DNA of 64,000 nucleotides. Source: UBA6398 sp963644855 (GTDB lineage Bacteria; Bacteroidota; Bacteroidia; Bacteroidales; Bacteroidaceae). Shown one piece after another: positions 34,846-42,949 of the stretch. The notes beneath the pieces are model-generated. The model made no database searches and was not told the DNA's origin. It saw only the letters and a program-made list of their open reading frames with translations. The stretch spans positions 19,864-83,863 of the forward strand of contig CAVIQL010000008.1 in assembly GCA_963644855.1 (NCBI GenBank). Direction: 5' to 3'. Both the position numbers and the translations under genes were made by a program. Position 1 is the first letter of the stretch. Each line of letters begins with the position of its first letter.

Positions 34846-36255
34846 ATGGGAGGATTTTTCGGAACAGTATCCTTGTGTCCGTGTGTAAATGATTTGTTCT
34901 ACGGCACAGACTATCACACTCATCTCGGCACACGTCGCGCCGGAATGGCTACATTTACCAAAGAAGCAGGTTTTCAGCGAAGCATACACAATCTTGAAAA
35001 CGCATATTTTCGAAGCAAATTTGAGGACGAACTCGACAAATTCGGCGGCAACGCAGGCATTGGCGTTATCAGCGACAGCGATGCGCAGCCCATTGTGATA
35101 AACTCACACCTCGGGAAATTTGCTATCGTTACGGTGGCAAAGATTACCAATATCGACGAGTTGGAACACGAGATGCTGGAAAACAAACAGCATTTTGCAG
35201 AGCTTTCTTCGGGCAAAACCAATCAAACAGAGCTTGTGGCATTGCTTATAGTGCAGGGCAAAACAATTACTGAGGGCATTGAAAATGTTTATCGCAAGGT
35301 AAAAGGTTCGTGCTCCATGCTTTTGCTCACCGACGAGGGAAAGATTATTGCGGCACGCGACAAACTGGGACGCACGCCCATTGTGCTCGGCAAGAAAAAC
35401 GGTGCGTATGCTGTGGCAAGCGAGACTACGGCGTTTCCAAACCTTGGTTATTCGGAAGTGCGCAATATCGGACCGGGCGAAATAGTTAGTATCACTGCCG
35501 AAAGCGTAGAGCAGTTGCGCAAACCCAATGAAAAAATGCAGATTTGCTCATTCCTGTGGGTTTATTACGGATTTCCTACATCTTCGTACGAGGACATAAA
35601 CGTTGAGAAAGTGAGGTTTACCTGCGGAGAAACCATGGGAAAAGAAGACGATACCAATGTGGATTGCGTATGCGGCATACCCGATTCGGGAGTAGGCATG
35701 GCATACGGATATGCTGCCGGAATGGGCAAACCATACAAGAGAGCAATTTCGAAATATACACCAACGTGGCCGCGAAGTTTCACCCCGAGCAACCAATCAC
35801 GCCGCGAATTTGTGGCAAAAATGAAATTGATACCCAATGCAGCCATATTGAAAGGCAAAAGTGTGCTTTTCTGCGACGACTCAATAGTTCGCGGCACACA
35901 ATTGCGCGACAATGTAAAGATGCTTTATGATTGTGGTATTCGCGAAGCCCATGTTAGAATTTCCTGCCCCCCATTAGTTTATGGCTGTAACTATATTGGT
36001 TTTACTTCTTCGCGCAGTGATCTCGAATTAATCACACGTCGCATAATCCAGGAAGAGGAAGGCGATATGAACAAGAACCTTGAGGCTTACGCCACAACGG
36101 GTTCGCCGCAATATAATCGCATGGTGGAAATTATCAGACAGAAACTCGGACTTACAACATTACGTTTCAATACGGTTGAAAACCTTGTAAAGGCGATAGG
36201 ACTGCCCAAATGCCAAATTTGCACGCATTGTTTCGATGGTTCAAGCCATTTCTAA
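34846..36255 (+). CDS. Amidophosphoribosyltransferase-like (PurF-family) protein lacking the Cys2 nucleophile
   Basis: 469 residues. The N-terminal Ntn/glutaminase-like domain begins MGGFFGTVSLCPC, not the MCGIxG of active PurF, so Gly replaces the catalytic cysteine. Cys11 or Cys13 are the nearest alternatives. The C-terminal phosphoribosyltransferase domain keeps the PRPP loop VLFCDDSIVRGTQLRDN. Late cysteines (CPPLVYGC, CQICTHC) could bind an Fe-S cluster as in Bacillus PurF. PurF makes phosphoribosylamine; this paralogue may use free ammonia or another amine. It stands alone with its own promoter. Confidence 0.82.
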   Translation: MGGFFGTVSLCPCVNDLFYGTDYHTHLGTRRAGMATFTKEAGFQRSIHNLENAYFRSKFEDELDKFGGNAGIGVISDSDAQPIVINSHLGKFAIVTVAKITNIDELEHEMLENKQHFAELSSGKTNQTELVALLIVQGKTITEGIENVYRKVKGSCSMLLLTDEGKIIAARDKLGRTPIVLGKKNGAYAVASETTAFPNLGYSEVRNIGPGEIVSITAESVEQLRKPNEKMQICSFLWVYYGFPTSSYEDINVEKVRFTCGETMGKEDDTNVDCVCGIPDSGVGMAYGYAAGMGKPYKRAISKYTPTWPRSFTPSNQSRREFVAKMKLIPNAAILKGKSVLFCDDSIVRGTQLRDNVKMLYDCGIREAHVRISCPPLVYGCNYIGFTSSRSDLELITRRIIQEEEGDMNKNLEAYATTGSPQYNRMVEIIRQKLGLTTLRFNTVENLVKAIGLPKCQICTHCFDGSSHF

Positions 36256-36279
36256 AAGCGGTATTCTCAGACTTTTGCG

Positions 36280-36384
36280 CGAGATGCGCATTTGCTAAAA
36301 ATAATATCCGATATTATTTAAACAATGTCAGACCTTTTTTAAAAAATATCGGACATTAGAAAAACGATAAGCCTTGTTGTTTTT
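36280..36384. repeat. 21-bp dyad repeat array 9 (five units)
   Basis: Units start at 36280, 36301, 36322, 36343 and 36364. The cores are GAGATGCGCATTTG, AATATCCGATATT, AATGTCAGACCTT, AATATCGGACATT and GATAAGCCTTGTTG (type B). It lies between convergent genes, ahead of a shared terminator. Confidence 0.92.
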
Positions 36385-36402
36385 CAACCAACGGATATAG
36401 GC

Positions 36403-36443
36403 AAAAAAATACCGGACTCCCCATCAAGGAATCCGGTATTTTT
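36403..36443. terminator. Bidirectional terminator between purF-like and GH27 genes
   Basis: AATACCGGA pairs with TCCGGTATT, with an interior CTCC/GGAA loop. An A-run precedes and a T-run follows, so it can act on both strands for the converging genes. Confidence 0.83.
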
Positions 36444-36457
36444 GTTTTTTGCACAGG

Positions 36458-38668
36458 TTAGTATGTAACCTTTATGTATTTCACGCCGTGGGACGGCAGA
36501 TAATATTTCACATCGGAGGTGCTTATGTCTTTCTGTCTCCAAAGGTCGCGCACGCTTTTAAGGCTCTTGATGCCAAGTTGTGAGAAATATTTTGCGAAAT
36601 CCACGTTAACATCATCTTCGCCAACGTTGAAAATTCCCACAGCATAGCTCCCGTCGTAGAGTTTACGTTTCCAGATTTGAATCTTTCCGTCTACAACCTC
36701 CTGCTTAGCCTGTTTGCCGAGAATATCCTGGTTAACGGCGATAACTTCGTTGTTGCAAAGCAAACGTTTGGTGAATTCGTCCATTTGGGCTACGTCGCAA
36801 CCTATAAGAAGGTTTGAAGCGAGCAAAGACCAAAGGCTAATGTGGGTATATTGTTCGTCAACCGTCAATCGGGAGTCGCGAAGATTTGCGCTCCAACCCA
36901 CCTTGCCCACAATAAGCATGTCGGGGTCGTTCCAATGTCCGGGCTGGGCATAAGGATAAAGCTCCTTTTGACGACGGAAACCTATGTCGTACATCGATTC
37001 CCAGGTATCGGTAATATCACCTGTGGTTCTCCATGAATTTGCATCAACAAATTCTCCCCAACGCCACACGTCAGCCATACCATATTGGCAAAGGCTATAG
37101 AAAATGTCGCGTGGTTGTTGGCGCAGATAGTATTGCATTTTAAGATAAGGCTTAATAAATGCCGGTGTAGTATGGTCTCCTTCTTCGGAATAACGCTTGG
37201 AATATCCACACCAATCGTACTTCAGATAATCCACTCCCCAACTGTTGTAAGTTTCGGCGTCTTGTTTTTCGTGGTCAATAGACCCGAGATATCCGCCGCA
37301 CGTTATATGTCCCGGCGAAGAGTAGATTCCGAATTTGAAACCGTGGGAATGAAGCCAATCGCCCAAACCTTTCATGTCGGGAAACTTGTCATTTGTACCT
37401 ATTGTGCCGTCATCGTTTCGTTTTGCAGCCTCCCAGGCGTCATCAACATTGATGTAGGAGTAACCATAATCGGCAAGACCTTTGTCAAGTATGGCTTGTG
37501 CCGAAGATATAACCTTTTCTTGCGAAACACTAAGCCCCCAGCAATTCCAACTGTTCCACCCCATTGGAGGAGTAAGCGCTATTTTGTCGCCAACAACGAT
37601 TGTGAATTTCTTTTCGTCGCTTCCTTTTGCGTTTTCGGCCTTTATTGTCATGCTGTATTCGCCTCTTGCCTTCAAACTTCCCGACAATATTCCGTTTTCA
37701 GCGTCAAGTTTCACGCCTTCGGGCAGGTTTGTTACAACGAACTTCATTGGGCGTACACCCGAAACGGGAATGCGGTAAATTATTGGCGACCCTGGACGAA
37801 CACCAAAGCGCATTGCTGCATTTATAACCGGTTTTTCGGGTGTTTCGGGCGTTAGAATATATCGCGGAACGTATTTGCCCGAAACGGTCTTGCCTGTTGC
37901 GTTGTCTTGATAAGTTATCGTGTAGCGCGTTAGGGCTTTGTCGTTTACGGGAATGCTTATTGTGCGCGAACCTTTGCCTTTTATGCTTACATTTTGTGTG
38001 ATAGTGCTCACTGTTGAGCCGTTTTCGATATCTTTCTTTACGATAATGAGCTTTCCTTTTTGGGTAGTTTTTGCACTGTTGCCCATTTCTACGGTGCAAA
38101 ATTCCTTGCCTTTAATCACGGAGTGCCCAACGGAATAACTTAAACAGTCTATAAGATTTGGCACAAGCACCTTGGCCGGCCCATCTGTCATACCGCCGTT
38201 GCCACTCTTGTTGTAAACTCTCACGGCAATCACATTCTCTGCGTCCCATTTGAGAAGTTTGCTCGAAACCGGCACTTCGTAATTGCGTTCTGCGTCCCAG
38301 GCGCTCGCATATCCTTTTGGATCGTTTTCCATACGCCCTGTTTTGCCAATGAGTGTGCCGTTGAGATAAGTTTCGTCCACATCGTCGAATTTTCCCAAGC
38401 TAAATCTTACACATTCTTTCAAATCAGATGAAGAAAGTAGGGATTTTGGAAGAGCAAATCTTATTCTGTACCAAGCGTAGGTCTCATCTTTTGTGAGGTC
38501 TGTGCGGTCGAGTGCCGTTGTTTTCCAGTCATTGTCGTTTAAAGAGGGATTTTTCCACTCTGCATTGTCGCCAAGTTTCATTTTCACCTTGTTGCCGATG
38601 GTTATCTGTGCGTTTGCGCAGATGCCAAAAGCTATGAAACACGAAACTGCAAGGATAGTTTTTTTCAT
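36458..38668 (-). CDS. Secreted GH27 alpha-galactosidase-type enzyme
   Basis: 736 residues with a signal peptide (cleavage near ANAQ). An N-terminal galactose-binding-like beta-sandwich (about 25-170) and Ig-like segments (180-360) precede the GH27 barrel starting TPPMGWNSWNCWG. Nucleophile Asp485 is in YLKYDWCGY and the acid/base Asp551 in TTGDITDTW; a C-terminal beta domain follows. GH27 covers alpha-galactosidases and beta-L-arabinopyranosidases. With GH127 nearby, action on arabinogalactan side chains is possible (inference). Confidence 0.9.
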   Translation of the reverse strand: MKKTILAVSCFIAFGICANAQITIGNKVKMKLGDNAEWKNPSLNDNDWKTTALDRTDLTKDETYAWYRIRFALPKSLLSSSDLKECVRFSLGKFDDVDETYLNGTLIGKTGRMENDPKGYASAWDAERNYEVPVSSKLLKWDAENVIAVRVYNKSGNGGMTDGPAKVLVPNLIDCLSYSVGHSVIKGKEFCTVEMGNSAKTTQKGKLIIVKKDIENGSTVSTITQNVSIKGKGSRTISIPVNDKALTRYTITYQDNATGKTVSGKYVPRYILTPETPEKPVINAAMRFGVRPGSPIIYRIPVSGVRPMKFVVTNLPEGVKLDAENGILSGSLKARGEYSMTIKAENAKGSDEKKFTIVVGDKIALTPPMGWNSWNCWGLSVSQEKVISSAQAILDKGLADYGYSYINVDDAWEAAKRNDDGTIGTNDKFPDMKGLGDWLHSHGFKFGIYSSPGHITCGGYLGSIDHEKQDAETYNSWGVDYLKYDWCGYSKRYSEEGDHTTPAFIKPYLKMQYYLRQQPRDIFYSLCQYGMADVWRWGEFVDANSWRTTGDITDTWESMYDIGFRRQKELYPYAQPGHWNDPDMLIVGKVGWSANLRDSRLTVDEQYTHISLWSLLASNLLIGCDVAQMDEFTKRLLCNNEVIAVNQDILGKQAKQEVVDGKIQIWKRKLYDGSYAVGIFNVGEDDVNVDFAKYFSQLGIKSLKSVRDLWRQKDISTSDVKYYLPSHGVKYIKVTY

Positions 38669-38789
38669 GCTATTGTATGTTTTTGAAAGTTGTGATTTGC
38701 AAAGAAAATAAAAATACTTGATTTTGAGTATTTGTTTGCCGATAAAATTTTAATTGCTTAATTTTACACGGAATTAAGTCGGATTAAAG

Positions 38790-39647
38790 ATGAAGAAAAC
38801 GTTGTTGTTTGCAATCCTTCTGATTGTTGGGCTACAAAGTGCGTGGGCGAAAGACTACAAACGCCCGAGTTTCAAAACAGAATTGGTATGCTGGTTGGGA
38901 GATGTTACTCCAGCTGGTGTAAAGGTGAAAGGTTCTACGCAAGGCATGGCTATATGGAAAAACTATGCCTTTGTGTTTCACGATGGCGGGCAATGCGTGG
39001 TGTTCAACCTCAAAAAGCGCAGCTATGTGTCCACCTTTTTGCTCACAGGCAATCAATCGCATTGCAACAATGCCTCGTTCGGGGTGGAGAAATACGACAA
39101 AGATTCAAAGTTTCCCCTTGTGTATATCTCGGAATGCTCTTGCGAACACCGTTGTTACGTTACCGATATTTCGCTTACAGGCTCGCGCGTTGTGCAAACT
39201 ATATATTATACGGGAAAAGGCTATACAAGTTCATTTGATTGGTTTGTTGATCGCAAGAATGGCTTTATATATACCTATGGTATAAGCAATAAAGACAAGA
39301 AAATCATGAAATTCCGCTTGCCTAAGCTTTCTGATTCTGATAAAAACGGAGAAGTTCGACTTACTCAGGCAGATGTGCTCGAGGAGTTCAATTTTCAGGG
39401 CGTAAATATCTATCAAGGCAGCCGCATCAAGGGACGTTACACCTATCTTGCCGATGGTTATGCGCCTCACGACCGTTTGCTTCATGTGCTCGACATGAAA
39501 GAGAGACATATTGTGGCTTCGCTAAATGTCAACAACTTGGAATACGAGCCCGAAGGCGTAGATATTAAAGGCAAATGGCTATATATGGCGTTGAATGTAC
39601 CAAAACAATCGCGCAACGGCATGATTTATCGTTTCAAAATCAAGTAA
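38790..39647 (+). CDS. Secreted propeller-like protein of unknown function
   Basis: 285 residues with a signal peptide (MKKTLLFAILLIVGLQSAWA). The rest is beta-rich with spaced blade-like motifs: GMAIWKNYAFVFHDGGQCVV, FPLVYISECSCEHRCYVTDI, GFIYTYGISNKDKKIMKF, RYTYLADGYAP and EPEGVDIKGKWLYMAL. This suggests a beta-propeller. The Cys pair in SECSCEHRC could form a disulfide. I do not recognise a family; no catalytic motif is evident. It sits alone, divergent from GH27 and separated from the SprE-like gene by array 10. Confidence 0.65.
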   Translation: MKKTLLFAILLIVGLQSAWAKDYKRPSFKTELVCWLGDVTPAGVKVKGSTQGMAIWKNYAFVFHDGGQCVVFNLKKRSYVSTFLLTGNQSHCNNASFGVEKYDKDSKFPLVYISECSCEHRCYVTDISLTGSRVVQTIYYTGKGYTSSFDWFVDRKNGFIYTYGISNKDKKIMKFRLPKLSDSDKNGEVRLTQADVLEEFNFQGVNIYQGSRIKGRYTYLADGYAPHDRLLHVLDMKERHIVASLNVNNLEYEPEGVDIKGKWLYMALNVPKQSRNGMIYRFKIK

Positions 39648-39675
39648 TGCGCCTCCTTGTGTAGATGTGGAAAAA

Positions 39676-39780
39676 ATGATAAGGTTTATCGTAAAAACAA
39701 TGTCTGATATTTTTTAAATAATATCGGTTCTTTTTTAAATAATGTCTGATATTATTTTTTTGATATCCTATATCGTTTTT
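39676..39780. repeat. 21-bp dyad repeat array 10 (five units)
   Basis: Units start at 39676, 39697, 39718, 39739 and 39760. The cores are GATAAGGTTTATCG (type B), AATGTCTGATATT, AATATCGGTTCTT, AATGTCTGATATT and GATATCCTATATCG. It begins 28 bp after the preceding stop. Confidence 0.92.
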
Positions 39781-39891
39781 CCGGTAGCGAAAATGCGGCT
39801 GAAAGTTGCGCCAAAACAGCAAAAAATATGGGGCGTAATGCAATAACCTACGGTAGACGGGCGTTAAAAAATAAATTGTGTCTTGTCGCCT

Positions 39892-42800
39892 ATGCGACTT
39901 AATGCAACGTCAAACAAAGTGAAGCGCTACACATTATATATTATAGTAATAATGGTCGTGGGATTGCTGGCTTCGTGCTCTACGAGCCAAAATACGCCTA
40001 TGACGCGCTTTTATCATTCGTTTACGGCAAGATATAATACGTATTTCAACGGACACGAAGCCTACAAAGAGGGAATTCTTGCGCAAAACCAAGGAAACAA
40101 AGACAACTATACCGAAATGTTGCCCGTTTTTGCGGTGAGCAACAAGGGGACTGCCGATTTGGGAAAGAGCAATTTCAATACGGCAATAGAGAAATGCGAA
40201 AAAGCAATAAAGAACCATTCTATAAAACGCAAACCCAAGGTAAATCGCACGCGCAAACGCACTCCAAAACAGAAACAAAAACTCGCCAAAAGAGAATACA
40301 ACCCGTTTTTGAAAAACGCCTGGCTGCTGATGGGCATTTCGCAATTCCATAAAGGCGAGTTTATAGAAGCTGCGTCCACATTCTCGTATATCAACAGGCT
40401 TTATGCGGCAGAACCCGACGTACTTGCCGAAAGCCGTGCCTGGCTTGCAACCTGCTATTCCGAACTCAATTGGTTTTATGACGCCGAAGACATCTTTCGC
40501 AACAAGATAGGACGCGACAGTGTGCCCCATTCGGCACGCCATGTGCTCAACGCTTCATACGCCGACTATTATGTGAGACAACAAAAATACAAAGAGGCAC
40601 TCCCTTACGTAAAAGATATGGCGAGCCAGGCAAAAGGTTCAATCACAAAGGCACGTCTGTATTTCCTGCTCGCACAGATTTACAACCTTGAGGGAGACAA
40701 AAAACTTGCCTACAAATCCCTGTCGAAAGTGATCAGCAAAAGCCCGCCCTATGAAGTACAACTCAACGCTCGTGTGCTTCAAGCCGAAGTTGTGAGCAAA
40801 GGTAAGAGCAAAGCAATGCTTGCACGACTCAACCGCATGGCTAAGAAATCGAAAAACGTGAAGTATTGCGACCAAATATACTATGCAATCGGAAACATCC
40901 TCCTATCTCAAAACGATACCAACAAAGCCGTGGAAGCCTATGAGAAAGGTGTTTCAAAATCTACGCGGAGCGGAGTGGAGAAGGGCGCATTGCTGCTTAA
41001 ACTTGCGAGCATATATTATTCGCGCAACGATTTTACTTCGGCCAAACGCTGTTATAGCAAAGCCCTTAGCATGATTAGTAAAGAAAGAAAGGATTACGAC
41101 AGCATACAAACGCGTAGCAAAATAATCTCCGAACTTGAACCGCATACCGCAGTGGTATTTGCGCAAGACAGTATGCAGGCCCTTGCAAAAATGACGGCAT
41201 CAGAGCAAAACGCAGTCTTTGATAAAGCAATCGAACTCGAGAAAAAACGCATTCGCGAGGAACGTAAAAAAGCCGCTGCCGCAGGAAATAAAGGCGGAAC
41301 TGGAGTAAAAAACCAAACATATCAGGACAAAAAAGCCGAAAGCTCTACATCAAACCAACAAAAACAGCAAAGCGGAGACAATAAATCCTGGTATTTTTAT
41401 AACCCACAGGCAGTAGAGAGCGGAAAAGAGGCTTTCGCGCGACAATGGGGCGAACGTGAATTAGCAGATAACTGGAGACGTTCGGACAAAGGGCTTTCTA
41501 CGCCAAACGAAACAGGAGAAAGTGGCGACGAAACCCCAGAAAATCCGTCGGCAAACAGAGATTCAGTAAATTCCAAGGCTAAGGCGGCAAACGATACGGC
41601 TTCGGCTAAAAAAGATGGCAAGGAAGAAAAAAAATCTGCCAAAGATAATGAAAACGAAAAGCTGACACGCGAATACTATCTCAAGCAACTTCCTACCACT
41701 CCCGAACAAATTGCGGCGAGCAACAAGAGTATCATGGAACATCTGCACGCTGCGGGAGTAATTGAGAAGGATAAATTGAACAATCTGCCGCTTGCCGAAA
41801 AATCTCTCACGCGTGTTTATACCGATTTCCCGGATTACGAAAAAATGAACGACGTGTTGTATCAACTATTCCTGCTCGAATCTCAAATGGGACGCGAGGA
41901 TCTTGCGCAGTTATACAAGAACGCGCTCGTACAAAAGTATTCCGACGACAAAATGACTAAGATGATTACGGATCCTAACTTTGAATTCGATGCGAAATAT
42001 GGCAAACAATTTGAGGATTCGCTATATGCTGCCACCTACGACGCTTTCCGCAGCGGCAATACGGGAGAGGTTTTGAGGAATGCCAAAGTTTCCCAAGAGC
42101 GTTTCCCCGATGGTGAAAATCGCGCCAAATTCCTTTTCCTCGATGCTCTTTCTAATTTGGGCGAAGGGCGTCGTGATGCGTTCCGCGACAGTCTTGAAGC
42201 GGTTGTGAAGAATTATCCCCAAAACGAAATCACTCCTCTTGCGCAGTCAATGCTTAAAGGTTTGAAGGAAGGGCGCGTTCCGGGAAGCGGCGTCTATGAT
42301 CTTGGTTCTCTTTGGACACGTCGTAGCAAAGGCGACGCTGCTGTGCTCGACTCAATAGAACTTGCAAAACAACTTTCGCCTGAGCGTAACACTGATTTCA
42401 ATGTAATTATAGCTTATCCGGCTGATTCGGTCGACGAAAACCAGTTGCTTTACGATGTGGCGCGATATAATTTCACAAATTTCGCCGTGCGTAATTTCGA
42501 AATGGAGCAAACTGTGCAGGAAGGTCTCGGCGAAATGATTGTAAAAGGCTTTAATAATTTCGACGAAGCACATTCGTATGCCCAATTGCTTTACAACGAA
42601 AAGCCAATGCGCGTTCATCTTGCCCACGCAAAGCTCATCGTGATATCAAAAGCCAATATGGAAAAACTTGGAGTGGATTTCAGTATTGCCGATTACATGA
42701 AATTCTACGACAAGACCTTTGCGCCGTTGAAGATTAAGCCTGAACTTCAGCTCGACAAGCAGATTGATATATATCAGTCGGAAGATGATTTGCCTTCAAA

Positions 42801-42909
42801 CGCAAACGATAACGATGAGAATGCCGAGCAGCAGGACGATGACGAAAATACTTATCCCGACAACGGCAATCAAGACGATGACGATTCGGAATGGTATGAC
42901 ATTCAGTAG
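39892..42909 (+). CDS. PorW/SprE-like TPR lipoprotein of the type IX secretion/gliding machinery
   Basis: 1005 residues. The N-terminus has a lipobox (GLLASC, Cys near 30) followed by TRFYHSFTARYNTYFNGHEA, characteristic of SprE/PorW proteins. Tetratricopeptide repeats occupy about 100-440 (LLMGISQFHKGEFIEAASTF, KAVEAYEKGV). A charged low-complexity region (about 450-600, Lys/Ala/Glu/Ser-rich) separates them from a second TPR block, and the tail is Asp/Asn-rich (DDDDSEWYDIQ). PorW links T9SS rings to the translocon in Porphyromonas. The long spacer makes it longer than PorW or SprE. The ATG at 39892 gives the lipoprotein signal. Confidence 0.82.
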   Translation: MRLNATSNKVKRYTLYIIVIMVVGLLASCSTSQNTPMTRFYHSFTARYNTYFNGHEAYKEGILAQNQGNKDNYTEMLPVFAVSNKGTADLGKSNFNTAIEKCEKAIKNHSIKRKPKVNRTRKRTPKQKQKLAKREYNPFLKNAWLLMGISQFHKGEFIEAASTFSYINRLYAAEPDVLAESRAWLATCYSELNWFYDAEDIFRNKIGRDSVPHSARHVLNASYADYYVRQQKYKEALPYVKDMASQAKGSITKARLYFLLAQIYNLEGDKKLAYKSLSKVISKSPPYEVQLNARVLQAEVVSKGKSKAMLARLNRMAKKSKNVKYCDQIYYAIGNILLSQNDTNKAVEAYEKGVSKSTRSGVEKGALLLKLASIYYSRNDFTSAKRCYSKALSMISKERKDYDSIQTRSKIISELEPHTAVVFAQDSMQALAKMTASEQNAVFDKAIELEKKRIREERKKAAAAGNKGGTGVKNQTYQDKKAESSTSNQQKQQSGDNKSWYFYNPQAVESGKEAFARQWGERELADNWRRSDKGLSTPNETGESGDETPENPSANRDSVNSKAKAANDTASAKKDGKEEKKSAKDNENEKLTREYYLKQLPTTPEQIAASNKSIMEHLHAAGVIEKDKLNNLPLAEKSLTRVYTDFPDYEKMNDVLYQLFLLESQMGREDLAQLYKNALVQKYSDDKMTKMITDPNFEFDAKYGKQFEDSLYAATYDAFRSGNTGEVLRNAKVSQERFPDGENRAKFLFLDALSNLGEGRRDAFRDSLEAVVKNYPQNEITPLAQSMLKGLKEGRVPGSGVYDLGSLWTRRSKGDAAVLDSIELAKQLSPERNTDFNVIIAYPADSVDENQLLYDVARYNFTNFAVRNFEMEQTVQEGLGEMIVKGFNNFDEAHSYAQLLYNEKPMRVHLAHAKLIVISKANMEKLGVDFSIADYMKFYDKTFAPLKIKPELQLDKQIDIYQSEDDLPSNANDNDENAEQQDDDENTYPDNGNQDDDDSEWYDIQ

Positions 42910-42949
42910 TTCTTGCGTCGGCAACAAGCGTTTGTAAACATACTCCACC

